64,000 nt of DNA from Patiriisocius sp047731265 (GCF_047731265.1 NZ_CP159835.1:1054001-1118000); one strand, 5' to 3'; positions 1 through 9,459 are shown, counted from the stretch's first letter. Translations and numbers: made by a program. Notes: generated by a model not told the origin, from the sequence alone.

Positions 1-703
1 TTTTTACAATCGTAGTAAGTAGCGAGTAGTATTCTTTTGATTTATTCTGAAGTAAATAATCGCTTTTATCCAATTCTTGCAAGGCAACAATCGCCTCTTC
101 GTAAGGTGGTAATTCTTTTTCGCGTTCTCTTTTTATTTTCTTTCGTCTTAAGTAGAAAAAGATGCCTGCTGCAATAAGAAGTATGGGAAGCATCCAATAA
201 AGTAAGACCGTAAAATCAAAAGGTGATTTTTTGATGTCAACCACTGGTTTGATATCAAACATTTGTTGTTTTGTAGTGTCTACAGCAACATCTCGAACCT
301 CAACTTGTATAGAATCTGAAAGATAAAATTTGTTGTTGAATATTATTTTTTGGCGCGGAATGGTATAGTTTCCAGAATCAAATTGTGTGAGTCCATATTC
401 TTTTCGATACTTAAACTTGGAGGCTTCAAAAGTAGTGTCTGTTGCATATGACTCTATAACTTCCAAGGGAAGAAAGCTTTGTTGATCTGGGAATACAACA
501 AGGTCTGTAGAATCTGCTTCTATTTCAAACTGAATGCGAAGTTCTTCCCCAATTTTAATTGAGGTGGTGTCTATCGAGGTTTTTACTTGAGCGATGCTTA
601 ATTGAGAACAAAGAACAAAGAATAAAGAACAAAGAGTCCTTTTAAGAAGAGCATTGTTGCTCTTCCTATTCAATTTAATAATCGTACATATTAATTTGTA
701 CAT
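1..703 (-). CDS. BatD-like membrane-anchored protein (partial, C-terminus off the window)
   Basis: The gene reads leftwards from an ATG at 703 and is still open at base 1, giving about 234 residues. The N-terminus has a basic stretch and a hydrophobic signal ending in SQLSIAQ near residue 39. An extracytoplasmic beta-rich domain follows, then one membrane segment at about residues 165-188 (start FDFTVLLYW), then a basic RRKK stop-transfer and a cytoplasmic tail. It is third in line after MoxR and DUF58 genes, 52 bases behind DUF58, which is the standard place for BatD/DUF4381-like proteins in Bacteroidota aerotolerance-type operons. The role is inferred from context: it probably links the MoxR chaperone system to the envelope. 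The exact subfamily cannot be settled without the missing end. Confidence 0.75.
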   Translation of the reverse strand, partial: MYKLICTIIKLNRKSNNALLKRTLCSLFFVLCSQLSIAQVKTSIDTTSIKIGEELRIQFEIEADSTDLVVFPDQQSFLPLEVIESYATDTTFEASKFKYRKEYGLTQFDSGNYTIPRQKIIFNNKFYLSDSIQVEVRDVAVDTTKQQMFDIKPVVDIKKSPFDFTVLLYWMLPILLIAAGIFFYLRRKKIKREREKELPPYEEAIVALQELDKSDYLLQNKSKEYYSLLTTIVK

Positions 704-755
704 TCTATTTCTCTTTTTTTATAATTGAGACGCGATGAATCTGTTGTCTAAGGCG

Positions 756-1619
756 TTAACGCCGTTTAAAATAACCCAACAATTTTTTTACATAACTCTC
801 GCCTACGCGGCAATGGATCGCGCCCGCACCACTTTTCTTAAAGGCGTCTTGAAAATAATCAACGCGTTCCTTATGGTACTTGCCGTAACTATTACGAACA
901 GCCTTTGATCCTGTATTAACTAAAATCCCTTTACCTGTCTCCTCATCTACCATTTGCACCATTCCTAAATTAGGAATGTTTTCTTCTTTTTCATCGTACA
1001 CTCTAATTCCAGTAACATCATGTTTCCCCGAAACAATTTTCAAAGAATTTTTATACCCATCATCCATAAAATCTGAAAGCACAAATACGATGGCTTTCTT
1101 CTTCATTACGTTGGTCAAATATTTCAAAGCCTGCGTAAGGTCTGTTTTTTTGCTTACAGGTTTAAATTCTAATAATTCGCGGATGATTCTTAAAATGTGT
1201 GACTTTCCTTTTTTAGGCGGAATGAACATTTCTATTTGATCTGTAAATAAGATGATCCCAACTTTGTCATTATTCTGCAATGCTGAAAATGCTAAGGTAG
1301 CTGCGATTTCAATAATGATTTCATTTTTAAATTGTGCGTCAGTTCCAAAAAATTCTGAACCACTAATGTCTGCCATCAACATCAACGTAAGCTCACGTTC
1401 TTCTTCAAAAACTTTGATATATGGTTCGCTATAACGCGCAGTTACATTCCAATCTATATTCCGAACGTCATCCCCATATTGATATTGGCGCACTTCACTA
1501 AACGTCATCCCGCGGCCCTTAAACGTACTGTGATACTCGCCACCAAAAACGTTGTCGCTCAAACGGCGCGTTTTGATTTCGATTTTACGTACTTTCTTTA
1601 AGAGTTCTTTTGTATCCAT
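756..1619 (-). CDS. DUF58 domain-containing protein
   Basis: 287 residues, with the typical DUF58 signature near residues 50-75 (RNIDWNVTAR, then EPYIKVFEEER). A von Willebrand A-like fold follows with a MIDAS-type DISGSE at about residue 85 and a SDFMDD strand later. DUF58 proteins are almost always encoded next to MoxR ATPases and are thought to be their partners or substrates in assembling envelope complexes. Here the gene follows moxR by 75 bases and precedes a BatD-like gene on the same strand. No signal peptide is visible, so the protein is probably cytoplasmic. The start is the ATG at 1619. Family assignment is firm; biochemical function is not known. Confidence 0.9.
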   Translation of the reverse strand: MDTKELLKKVRKIEIKTRRLSDNVFGGEYHSTFKGRGMTFSEVRQYQYGDDVRNIDWNVTARYSEPYIKVFEEERELTLMLMADISGSEFFGTDAQFKNEIIIEIAATLAFSALQNNDKVGIILFTDQIEMFIPPKKGKSHILRIIRELLEFKPVSKKTDLTQALKYLTNVMKKKAIVFVLSDFMDDGYKNSLKIVSGKHDVTGIRVYDEKEENIPNLGMVQMVDEETGKGILVNTGSKAVRNSYGKYHKERVDYFQDAFKKSGAGAIHCRVGESYVKKLLGYFKRR

Positions 1620-1633
1620 TTTTTGATGTACGG

Positions 1634-1669
1634 TGTGCGATTTTGGATGTGCGATTTATAAAATCGCAC
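1634..1669. repeat. Small hairpin between moxR and the DUF58 gene
   Basis: GTGCGATTT and AAATCGCAC pair around a 3-base loop at 1649-1669, and a further direct copy of GTGCGATTTT lies at 1634. It sits in the 75-base gap of an operon, so it could influence mRNA stability or be one of the small dispersed repeats common in this window. There is no T-tract, so it does not look like a terminator. Confidence 0.5.
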
Positions 1670-1694
1670 CTCATAATTCTAAAATCGAAAATCC

Positions 1695-2699
1695 TTACGG
1701 TACTTCGATCACATTAACAATTTGATTAATAATGTCCTCGCTGGTTATGTTTTCGGCTTCTGCCTCGTAGGTAATTCCAATACGGTGACGCAACACATCA
1801 TGAACGATTGCTCTAACATCTTCTGGTACAACATAACCGCGACGCTTAATAAAAGCATAACATTTTGCTGCAACAGCAAGGTTTATACTTCCCCTTGGTG
1901 AAGCTCCAAAGCTTATTAAAGGTGCTAGATCTGGTAGTTTATAATTTTCAGGGTTTCTGGTTGCAAATACAATATCAAGGATGTATTTTTCAATTTTCTC
2001 ATCCATATACACTTCTCTTGCTGAGCTTTGTGCACGTAGAATTTGATCTATGGTAACCACTTGATTTACCTGTTCATATTCGCCCTTAAGGTTTTGACGT
2101 ATGATGAGTTGTTCCTCAGCAAGCTGTGGGTAGCTAATAACCGTCTTTAGCATAAAACGATCTACTTGCGCTTCTGGTAACGGATATGTTCCTTCCTGTT
2201 CAACAGGGTTTTGAGTCGCCATTACTAAGAATGGTTTGTCTAGTTTAAATGTCGTGTCACCAATGGTAACTTGTTTTTCTTGCATTGCCTCTAAAAGTGC
2301 AGATTGCACTTTAGCTGGTGCACGGTTTATCTCATCTGCCAGCACGAAGTTGGCGAAAATAGGCCCCTTTTTAATTTTGAAGTCATTCTCTTTCATATTA
2401 TAGATAAGCGTACCTGTAACATCTGCAGGAAGTAAATCTGGTGTAAACTGAATACGACTAAAACTGCCGTGTACTGCTTTTGACAATGTATTTATCGCCA
2501 AGGTTTTTGCCAATCCAGGCACTCCCTCTAGTAAAATATGTCCTTGTCCTAAAAGTCCAATAAGTAAGCGTTCGATCATTTGTTTTTGACCTACGATTAC
2601 TTTATTCATCTCCATTGTTAAGATGTCAATGAAGGCACTTTCTTTTTCAATCTTCTCGTTTAACGCGCCAATATCTACAGGCGAAGTTGTTTGTTCCAT
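1695..2699 (-). CDS. MoxR family AAA+ ATPase
   Basis: 334 residues. Walker A is GVPGLAKT near residue 58, Walker B is VLADEINR near residue 118, and the MoxR-typical run ATQNPVEQEGTYPLPEAQ lies near residue 160. A C-terminal lid domain ends the protein. MoxR ATPases act as chaperones that insert cofactors or assemble complexes, typically with DUF58 and von Willebrand A partners, and those follow here. The ATG at 2699 is the first good start, and the region upstream is non-coding, so this gene probably leads the operon. Confidence 0.93.
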   Translation of the reverse strand: MEQTTSPVDIGALNEKIEKESAFIDILTMEMNKVIVGQKQMIERLLIGLLGQGHILLEGVPGLAKTLAINTLSKAVHGSFSRIQFTPDLLPADVTGTLIYNMKENDFKIKKGPIFANFVLADEINRAPAKVQSALLEAMQEKQVTIGDTTFKLDKPFLVMATQNPVEQEGTYPLPEAQVDRFMLKTVISYPQLAEEQLIIRQNLKGEYEQVNQVVTIDQILRAQSSAREVYMDEKIEKYILDIVFATRNPENYKLPDLAPLISFGASPRGSINLAVAAKCYAFIKRRGYVVPEDVRAIVHDVLRHRIGITYEAEAENITSEDIINQIVNVIEVP

Positions 2700-3035
2700 A
2701 GCGTTTAATATTTCGGTATTATAAACCCAATTATAAGACTTGCAATTTTCGCAAATATTGCATTAAATGCTGTTAATTAATGGTTAAAATCTAAGTTAAT
2801 TCACGGAAATAAAACTCCGAAGTTTCAATAGTTTTACATCTAAAATGATTTTCAATAACAAATTCAATAAATGAAAAAACACAAATCATGCGTATGTGGT
2901 AATTTTTATGCGCTGTAGAGATTTAAATTTGGTTATTTTTATAGTTAAAATAACACCCCCTACCGACCTCCTCTAAAAAGGGTCCAGAACTAAGATTTAA
3001 TAAAATTATATAGTGCGATAAATTTGAAAAACATA
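2700..3035. other. Divergent intergenic region without a gene
   Basis: 336 AT-rich bases between the divergent moxR and SDR genes. I see no convincing open frame. Two TAAATTTG boxes fit the Bacteroidota -7 consensus on the plus strand (2924-2931 and 3019-3026), but neither has a TTG at the expected distance upstream. The second is only 10 bases from the SDR start codon, so its role is doubtful. Confidence 0.5.
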
Positions 3036-3803
3036 ATGAAAAAAACAGCATTTATTACTGGGGCGACCTCAGGAATAGGATTGGCAACGGCCAGACTATT
3101 TGCAAATCACGGGATCAATCTTATTCTCTGCGGAAGAAGACAAGAACGGCTCGAAAGCATAAAAGAAGAACTCTCCCAAAAGGTGGAAGTTTTTACGATG
3201 CAGTTTGATGTTAGAAACAAAGAACTATTCGAATCGCTTTTTGAAAAAACACCTCCAGCGTTTAAAAACATCGATATACTAATAAATAATGCCGGAAACG
3301 CGCACGGTTTAGACACTATCCAAAATGGGAATACCCAAGATTGGGATGCCATGCTTGATATTAATGTAAAAGGGTTATTGTATGTTTCGCAAGCTATTAT
3401 CCCACAAATGATGGAGCAAAAATCTGGTCATATTATTAATATTGGGTCTACGGCAGGAAAAGAAGTTTATCAAAAAGGAAATGTGTACTGTGCCAGCAAA
3501 CACGCTGTAGACGCAATAACGACTGGAATGCGACTCGATTTAAATGGCTGCGGAATTAAAGTGAGTGGCATAAATCCCGGACTCGTTGAAACTGAATTTA
3601 GCGAAGTTCGTTTTAAAGGGGATGCCCAACGTGCTCAAAAAGTATATCAAAACTTTACTCCATTAAAGCCAGAAGATGTTGCAGATATTATCTATTTCGC
3701 GGTCACAAGGCCTCCGCACGTTACAATTGCAGATTTAACAGTGATGTGTTTAGATCAGGCGTCTTCGACGATTGTTAATAAGTCCTTCGTTACAATTTCC
3801 TAA
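3036..3803 (+). CDS. SDR family NAD(P)-dependent oxidoreductase (YdfG-like)
   Basis: 255 residues of a classical short-chain dehydrogenase. The cofactor motif TGATSGIG is near residue 8, the NNAG strand near residue 88, and the catalytic Ser (INIGSTAG) and Tyr-x-x-x-Lys (YCASK) follow. The closest general type is serine/3-hydroxy acid dehydrogenase of the YdfG group, but substrate cannot be read from sequence. I start at the ATG at 3036 (MKKTAFITG) rather than the in-frame TTG twelve bases upstream, because family members begin directly before the nucleotide-binding strand. Confidence 0.88.
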   Translation: MKKTAFITGATSGIGLATARLFANHGINLILCGRRQERLESIKEELSQKVEVFTMQFDVRNKELFESLFEKTPPAFKNIDILINNAGNAHGLDTIQNGNTQDWDAMLDINVKGLLYVSQAIIPQMMEQKSGHIINIGSTAGKEVYQKGNVYCASKHAVDAITTGMRLDLNGCGIKVSGINPGLVETEFSEVRFKGDAQRAQKVYQNFTPLKPEDVADIIYFAVTRPPHVTIADLTVMCLDQASSTIVNKSFVTIS

Positions 3804-4003
3804 TATATACTTTGCGTTATTAAGAAATCACTCACGAACCTGACCTATAGTAAACCATTCAAAACGATCTTATTGTAATAACAAATACACCATTACCAAA
3901 AATAATAATGAGACAAAAAACATAAGGTTCTTGAGTAATTTTTATAAAATGCAAAAAGCATTTTATAAAAATTATACCTCAGGAATAGCAAGCAAAACTA
4001 AAC

Positions 4004-5137
4004 ATGATCAACAAACGTCTTTTAATTAAAAACTTACTCGCGCATAACGACGAGAATAGTTTCTATGACAAAAAACGTAAAATAGACCTCAGTAGTAAAG
4101 AAGGCAAGGCGAAGTTTTTAAAGCATATATGCGCGCTTAGCAATAGCAACCCTGAGAACAATAGTTACATTGTTATTGGAGTTGAAGATGAGACCAATGA
4201 GATTAATGGTGTCGACTTTTTTGACGATAGTAAAATCCAGAACCTTATAAATGCATACCTCGCAAATGCACCCATTATAATGTATGAAAATGTGGCATTT
4301 GCTTCGTTGCCAAGCGATAAGGTAGTTGGATTGGTCACAATTAGACCTACCAGAGAAATCACTTCACTGCGAAAAAATATTTGGAAATATTGGGGTGGTT
4401 CTATCTTCTTAAGAGATGGAAGTATCTCTATGCCCAAAGTCTTTGACATCGTAATAAAAGATGTGAATTCTGAAATAGTAAAAGCTATTGAAAATAAAGC
4501 AAAAAATAATATTGAACACACCCTCAATGGAGTGATCGATTTTATAAACAATCGTCACAATGATTTACGCTCTCATTACAAAGTTTTTAAAGAATTATTT
4601 GTGGTTTGTTGGGCAGGCCACACTAAAAAGGTAAAGGGAGACACCTATTATTCTAGAGTTGACATCGAATTAATTAATGAACAAGTACGCTTATTTTATT
4701 CTACCTTAGATGAAGTGAGTATTTCATTTACTGAAGATGAATTTGTAATAACCGAATATGTACTATTAGGATTGAACAGTCAAAATAAGTATTACCCCTT
4801 GGAAGAAGTACGCATTCAATTTGAAGAAAATGGATTGTACCATATACACACTACCTTACTTTTTGAACCGCCGCGATACAATAAAAAAACCTTGCATCAT
4901 ATTTATAATACGAACAACGCACTGGTAGACAAGCTAAAAAATAAAATATCGCTCACCATCAGTGAAGAAAAAGATTTGCGAAATTTGCCCGCCACGTATT
5001 TAATTTGCTTCCTCAATGATTTTATAGATGCAAAGGACAGGTTGTTGGCTGCAAAAACATTGCTAAAACCTTATAAGAATGTATATGAATCCTATAAAGA
5101 ATCTGTTAGAATTCTTCGGAAAATAAAATATAATTAA
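4004..5137 (+). CDS. AlbA_2 (Schlafen-like) domain protein
   Basis: 377 residues. The first 150 match the AlbA_2/divergent AAA_4 domain (PF04326 type): LSSKEGKAKFLKHICALSN, then YIVIGVED near residue 50, ADVs replaced by NAPIIMYENV, and a strand ending in FLRDGSIS near residue 145. The C-terminal half is alpha-helical and not recognised. Such proteins are often annotated as ATP-binding or transcriptional regulators and occur in several defence systems, though no other defence gene is next to this one. It lies between an SDR gene and a metallophosphoesterase on the same strand with gaps of 200 and 135 bases, so cotranscription is uncertain. Confidence 0.75.
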   Translation: MINKRLLIKNLLAHNDENSFYDKKRKIDLSSKEGKAKFLKHICALSNSNPENNSYIVIGVEDETNEINGVDFFDDSKIQNLINAYLANAPIIMYENVAFASLPSDKVVGLVTIRPTREITSLRKNIWKYWGGSIFLRDGSISMPKVFDIVIKDVNSEIVKAIENKAKNNIEHTLNGVIDFINNRHNDLRSHYKVFKELFVVCWAGHTKKVKGDTYYSRVDIELINEQVRLFYSTLDEVSISFTEDEFVITEYVLLGLNSQNKYYPLEEVRIQFEENGLYHIHTTLLFEPPRYNKKTLHHIYNTNNALVDKLKNKISLTISEEKDLRNLPATYLICFLNDFIDAKDRLLAAKTLLKPYKNVYESYKESVRILRKIKYN

Positions 5138-5154
5138 ATCCCTGCTGGCAAGCC

Positions 5155-5240
5155 TACAAGGTATTAAAATCACAAAGCAAACCTTCTCTTCAAAGGGGAG
5201 ATGCAAAACTTCCCTCTTTAAAGGGAAATCAAGGAAGATA
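5155..5240. repeat. Dispersed GC-rich inverted repeat remnants
   Basis: The gap holds CTCTTCAAAGGGGAG followed within 20 bases by a related CCCTCTTTAAAGGGA. Both are short imperfect palindromes resembling the scattered repeats seen near purN and rnhA in this window. No T-tract follows, so I do not call a terminator. Confidence 0.45.
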
Positions 5241-5272
5241 TTCGAACTCGTTTGAAAAATTTAAAATTTAAT

Positions 5273-6010
5273 ATGAATACAGTTAAAAGAACACTTGTTA
5301 TTGGTGATATTCACGGCGGATTAAAAGGCCTACGTCAAGTTTTTGAAAGAGCAGACGTTTCAGAAAAGGATAGGCTCATTTTTGTGGGAGATTATGGTGA
5401 CGGGTGGAGCGAATCGGCTGGAGTAATTTCTTATTTAATAGAACTTTCGGTTACAAACGACTGTGTTTTTATTCGAGGAAATCATGATTATCTGGTCTAT
5501 CAATATCTAAAAATTAATGATAACAACCCAATGTGGTTAATTCACGGAGGGGCTGCGACTAAAAAAAGTTATGATCCCATTTCAGAAGAAGAAAAAGAAC
5601 AACACATTCAGTTTTTAGAAGAACTCGAAAATTATCACATCGATTCTGAGAATCGGCTTTTTGTACACGCAGGTTTTACAAATCAAACAGGACCTTCACA
5701 TGAATTCTTTCCAAATATGGTGTATTGGGATCGGACCTTATGGGAAATGGTGTGCGCATTAGATAAAAATCTAAGCCCAAATAACGTGCTATATCCCAAG
5801 CGACTCAAATTATTTAAAGAGATTTTTATTGGTCATACCCCAACTACAAAAATTGGTCGATCCATTCCCACAAACTTTGCTAATGTATGGAACATAGACA
5901 CGGGAGCGGCTTTTAAAGGTACAATTTCAGTACTAGAACTTGACACCAAAGAATACTGGCAAAGTGATCCTGTTTGGCAATTGTATCCTGAAGAAAAAGG
6001 GAGGAATTAA
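5273..6010 (+). CDS. Metallophosphoesterase (PPP-type serine/threonine phosphatase-like)
   Basis: 245 residues with the full set of calcineurin-like motifs: GDIHGG near residue 12, GDYGDGW near residue 42, GNHDY near residue 74, and later histidines in IHGG, VHAG and FIGHTPTT. These ligate a two-metal centre that hydrolyses phosphoesters. The order and spacing fit PPP-type bacterial phosphatases, so protein phosphatase or dinucleotide hydrolase activity is possible. Start chosen at the ATG at 5273; an in-frame TTG lies 21 bases upstream. No signal peptide is seen. Confidence 0.87.
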   Translation: MNTVKRTLVIGDIHGGLKGLRQVFERADVSEKDRLIFVGDYGDGWSESAGVISYLIELSVTNDCVFIRGNHDYLVYQYLKINDNNPMWLIHGGAATKKSYDPISEEEKEQHIQFLEELENYHIDSENRLFVHAGFTNQTGPSHEFFPNMVYWDRTLWEMVCALDKNLSPNNVLYPKRLKLFKEIFIGHTPTTKIGRSIPTNFANVWNIDTGAAFKGTISVLELDTKEYWQSDPVWQLYPEEKGRN

Positions 6011-6203
6011 TTGGGTTAATCATATTTCTAACAAAACGGGAATGACGAGACATTCATCCTCACTTGCTGTGATTGTATATGCGCTAGCGCTTTCTCCGGC
6101 TCCAAAGAAAATATCAAAATTATATTCTAATGTCTCTTTATAATCTCCAACTAATGAGACAACTACAGCACCTTGTGAAATAATCGCCCCAATAGTATAA
6201 AAA

Positions 6204-6234
6204 AACCTCACAGGTCTCAAAGGCCTGTGAGGTT
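6204..6234 (-). terminator. Intrinsic terminator after the aldehyde dehydrogenase gene
   Basis: An 11-bp perfect stem (AACCTCACAGG with CCTGTGAGGTT, 9-base loop) is followed on the minus strand by seven T residues. It lies 30 bases beyond the stop codon of the gene ending at 6265 and should end its transcript. Confidence 0.85.
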
Positions 6235-6264
6235 AAAATATTCAATAAAAGTTAATTCAGCTTC

Positions 6265-7818
6265 CTACAAATCAAATTTAATACCTTGGGCAAGAGGTAA
6301 TTCATCCGAATAATTAACGGTATTCGTCTGTCTTCTCATATATACTTTCCAAGCATCAGATCCAGACTCACGGCCTCCACCTGTTTCTTTTTCACCACCA
6401 AAGGCTCCGCCAATCTCTGCACCAGAAGTACCAATATTCACATTAGCAATTCCACAATCAGATCCTGCAAATGATAAGAATTTTTCCGCTTCTTTCATCT
6501 CGTTGGTCATAATCGCACTTGATAATCCTTGTGCAACTCCGTTTTGCTGTGCAATCGCATTTTCTACTTCGCCAGTGTATTTCATTAGGTATAAAATAGG
6601 AGCAAATGTTTCGTGTTGTACAATTGCAAAACTATTTTCTGCTTCAATGATTGCTGGTTTTACATAGCATCCACTTTCGTAACCTGCGCCTTCAAGAACA
6701 CCGCCTTCAACTAATACATTTCCGCCTTCAGCTTTAGCTTTTTCAATTGCAGCTAAATAAGTATCTACCGCGTCTTTATCAGTCAACGGTCCTACATGAT
6801 TCTTCTCATCCAATGGATTACCAATCACTATTTGCTTGTATGCCCCTACAATTGCATCTCTTACTTTATTATAAACACTCTCGTGAATGATTAGTCTTCT
6901 TGTTGAAGTACAACGTTGTCCTGCGGTACCAACTGCACCAAATACTGCTCCTGGAACCACTACTTTTAAATCTGCTGTTGGTGTAATAATGATTGCATTG
7001 TTTCCTCCTAACTCCAATAAAGATTTTCCAAAACGCTCTGCAACCGTAGCTCCTACAATACGTCCCATTCTAGTCGAACCTGTTGCAGAAATTAATGGAA
7101 TTCTAGTATCTTTTGTCATCAACTCACCAACTTTATAATCACCGTTGATGATAGAAGAAATTCCTTCTGGAAGATTATTCTCTTTCAATACGCCTGCAAT
7201 AATATTTTGACAAGCAACTGCGCACATAGGTGCTTTTTCACTTCCTTTCCACACACATACATCCCCACAAATCCACGCTAAAGATGTATTCCATGCCCAA
7301 ACTGCTACTGGAAAGTTAAATGCTGAAATAATCCCAACAATTCCTATAGAATGCCATTGCTCACGCATAACATGCATAGGGCGCTCAGATGGAATTGTTT
7401 GACCATTTAATTGTCTTGAAAGTCCAACCGCGAAATCACAGATGTCAATCATTTCTTGAACTTCACCGTATCCTTCTTGAAGTGATTTCCCCATTTCGTA
7501 AGAAACAAGTTTCCCAAGAGGTTCTTTTAATTCACGTAGTTTGTTGCCAAACTGACGCACAATCTCCCCACGTTGTGGAGCTGGCATTGCTCTAAAAGAT
7601 AAAAATGCTTTTTCTGAAGCTGCAATTACCTTTTCATATTCTTCTTTTGTTGTTGTCGTTACTTTACCAATTAACGCACCATCTACCGGAGAATAAGAAG
7701 AAATTTCTTCGCCACCTGGATACCAAGTGTTCCCAGTCGATGTTCCGTGATTTACGGCTTTTAAACCTAGTTGTTTCAATGCTTCGTCCATGCCGAAGTC
7801 TTTAGCTACTGTTGACAT
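6265..7818 (-). CDS. Aldehyde dehydrogenase, ALDH7 type (aminoadipate/piperideine-6-carboxylate semialdehyde dehydrogenase-like)
   Basis: 517 residues. The catalytic general base lies in LELGGNN and the nucleophile Cys in GQRCTSTRR, about 35 residues apart as in all ALDHs. The sequences ISAFNFPVAVWAWN and GGGRESGSDAWKVYMRR are typical of the ALDH7 (antiquitin) branch, which oxidises alpha-aminoadipic semialdehyde in lysine breakdown using NAD(P)+. The neighbouring upstream gene on the same strand encodes 3-hydroxyanthranilate dioxygenase, so a role in aromatic amino acid catabolism is an alternative. The gap of 443 bases argues for a separate promoter. Start is the ATG at 7818; a terminator follows the stop. 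Confidence 0.9.
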   Translation of the reverse strand: MSTVAKDFGMDEALKQLGLKAVNHGTSTGNTWYPGGEEISSYSPVDGALIGKVTTTTKEEYEKVIAASEKAFLSFRAMPAPQRGEIVRQFGNKLRELKEPLGKLVSYEMGKSLQEGYGEVQEMIDICDFAVGLSRQLNGQTIPSERPMHVMREQWHSIGIVGIISAFNFPVAVWAWNTSLAWICGDVCVWKGSEKAPMCAVACQNIIAGVLKENNLPEGISSIINGDYKVGELMTKDTRIPLISATGSTRMGRIVGATVAERFGKSLLELGGNNAIIITPTADLKVVVPGAVFGAVGTAGQRCTSTRRLIIHESVYNKVRDAIVGAYKQIVIGNPLDEKNHVGPLTDKDAVDTYLAAIEKAKAEGGNVLVEGGVLEGAGYESGCYVKPAIIEAENSFAIVQHETFAPILYLMKYTGEVENAIAQQNGVAQGLSSAIMTNEMKEAEKFLSFAGSDCGIANVNIGTSGAEIGGAFGGEKETGGGRESGSDAWKVYMRRQTNTVNYSDELPLAQGIKFDL

Positions 7819-8261
7819 ATTTATATTTTTTAGTCATTTCCGCAAAGGCGGAAACTTGTTTTTTCCGCAAGCGGAAGTCTTATTTAGGAGTAAAATTTAT
7901 TGAATTCTTAAAATTTCTGCAGAAACTTTAAGAGTTTCAAACCGTTGCGCGAAGATACGATTTTGATTAAGCATTAAAAAGGAATCGACACAATGCTATA
8001 AGACTTAACAATAAATTAGTTTTTACAACCAAGCTTAGTGAACGTTGATATCAAATTTGGGCGGGGAGCGAACCAAATGTTTCTCTTTTGGTTTTCACAT
8101 AAACAAATAACGAATCTGTTTCAAAAGAGAGTAAAAGGTGTTTCTATTTTTCATATTCTGATTTGGGTATTTGATTAAAATCATCCCCTAAATGCATAGA
8201 AGGCCTCTGCGCGCTATCGTACATTCCTAGCAAAAACAAAATACGATGGCAAAACACTTCA
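7819..8261. other. Intergenic region with two small hairpins, no gene
   Basis: 443 bases upstream of the aldehyde dehydrogenase gene. Two adjacent hairpins lie close to its start: TTTCCGC pairing with GCGGAAA at 7837-7854, and TTCCGC pairing with GCGGAA at 7863-7876. They would be in or just before the 5' leader. Beyond that I see no open frame or recognisable gene remnant on either strand. Confidence 0.6.
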
Positions 8262-8798
8262 TCAATCAACCGTAAACCGCTCATCAACTTCCATCACCGT
8301 CCCACAATTATTGCAAGTTCTTAAATCTTCATTTCCGTAGAAGTCTTTGAAATGTTGTAAAAAGTCCTTTTCTACATCGTTAAGAGGGAAATAAACTTCG
8401 TGAATTTTATTATTACAATTGTCACAAAACCACATCAATCCATCCTTGCCGGCCAGGTCTTGTCTTTTGCGTTCTACGACTAAGCCTATAGAATTTTCGC
8501 CGCGTACTGGCGAATGCGGTACTTTTGCTGGATGTAAATACATGTCGCCAGGTCCTAGCTCCATCGTTCGCTTTACACCTTCATCCTGCACATGTACCTG
8601 TATGTTTCCTTCTAGTTGAAAGAACAATTCTTCGGTTTCATTATAATGATAATCATTACGAGCATTGGGCCCTCCAACAATCATCACGATATAGTCACCT
8701 GCATCTTTATAAAGGTTTTTATTACCTACGGGTGGTTTTAATAAGTCTCGATTTTCTTCGACCCAAGCGTTGAGGTTAAAAGGTTTTTGAATTGCCAT
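8262..8798 (-). CDS. nbaC: 3-hydroxyanthranilate 3,4-dioxygenase
   Basis: 178 residues, the usual length for the bacterial enzyme. The cupin part holds the iron ligands in YHYNETEELFFQLEG (residues about 51-65) and LHPAKVPHSP (about 92-101). The C-terminus carries the extra rubredoxin-like metal site with paired CxxC motifs (CDNC and CNNC), characteristic of the bacterial form. It opens the ring of 3-hydroxyanthranilate in the kynurenine route of tryptophan breakdown, in the cytoplasm. No kynureninase or decarboxylase gene is in this window, so the rest of the pathway must lie elsewhere. Start is the ATG at 8798. Confidence 0.93.
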   Translation of the reverse strand: MAIQKPFNLNAWVEENRDLLKPPVGNKNLYKDAGDYIVMIVGGPNARNDYHYNETEELFFQLEGNIQVHVQDEGVKRTMELGPGDMYLHPAKVPHSPVRGENSIGLVVERKRQDLAGKDGLMWFCDNCNNKIHEVYFPLNDVEKDFLQHFKDFYGNEDLRTCNNCGTVMEVDERFTVD

Positions 8799-8955
8799 AC
8801 TATGAATTTTAAAATTGATTAAACGTAAAGTTACAGCAATTTTAGCATTTTTTATCGCTCTATTATAATTTCAAAAACTTTATAAAATAAAAAACCTCCA
8901 AACAGCCTAAACTGTATTGAAGATTCTTAAACATCAAGTAGGTCAATCTATGTTT

Positions 8956-9459
8956 TTAGTTTTTGTAAAAAAGTTGCGTATAATATGTGTTACCGCTAGT
9001 AGTTGACACAATACCAAAACCTGAATGTGTATAATCACCTTCAATAGCTCTTTTGTGTGATGGGCTGTTTAGCCAAGCCGTAACAACGCTTTGTGCATTG
9101 TCATATCCAAAGGCGACATTTTCTCCTACTTTTTGAGCACCTTGACTTTTAAGAGCTTGTTTGCGATAGTGAAAATTATCGTGATTAATATCACTCATTT
9201 GGATCATATATTTAGTGTGGTCTACGGCATATGCAGATGCATATTGCTGGTCCTTAAGAATAAGACCAAGACCAATAGAGGCCCTATGCTCATTAATAAG
9301 AATTAAAATTTCTTCAGCCATTTCCCAATCTGTCTCTTCGGCAAGATTAAGATCGATGGTGTAGTCAAGTACATTGTCTTCAGTATTATCTTCTGGTGAA
9401 CAAGAAGCTATTGACAGTAATAATCCAATGGCAAGTAGGGTAGTTTTTAAAAGTTTCAT
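8956..9459 (-). CDS. CAP (SCP/PR1) domain lipoprotein
   Basis: 167 residues. A short signal peptide ends in a lipobox (LLSIASC, Cys at residue 20), so the protein should be lipid-anchored in the envelope. From about residue 50 the CAP fold is clear: ILILINEHRASIGL, then DHTKYMIQMSDINHDNF, VGENVAFG, VTAWLNSPSHKRAI and YTQLFYK. The two conserved histidines (in INHDNF and SPSHK) are present. CAP proteins of this bacterial type are of unknown function, sometimes sterol or peptide binding. It is a single gene, divergent from the isoaspartyl peptidase gene. Confidence 0.9.
   Translation of the reverse strand: MKLLKTTLLAIGLLLSIASCSPEDNTEDNVLDYTIDLNLAEETDWEMAEEILILINEHRASIGLGLILKDQQYASAYAVDHTKYMIQMSDINHDNFHYRKQALKSQGAQKVGENVAFGYDNAQSVVTAWLNSPSHKRAIEGDYTHSGFGIVSTTSGNTYYTQLFYKN

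Noticed and set aside
6020..6220. 66-residue minus-strand reading frame between the phosphatase and aldehyde dehydrogenase genes
   Set aside because: Its start lies inside the terminator hairpin and there is no recognisable domain. It has some protein-like beta pattern (IISQGAVVVSLVGDYK), so an old gene fragment is possible but unproven.
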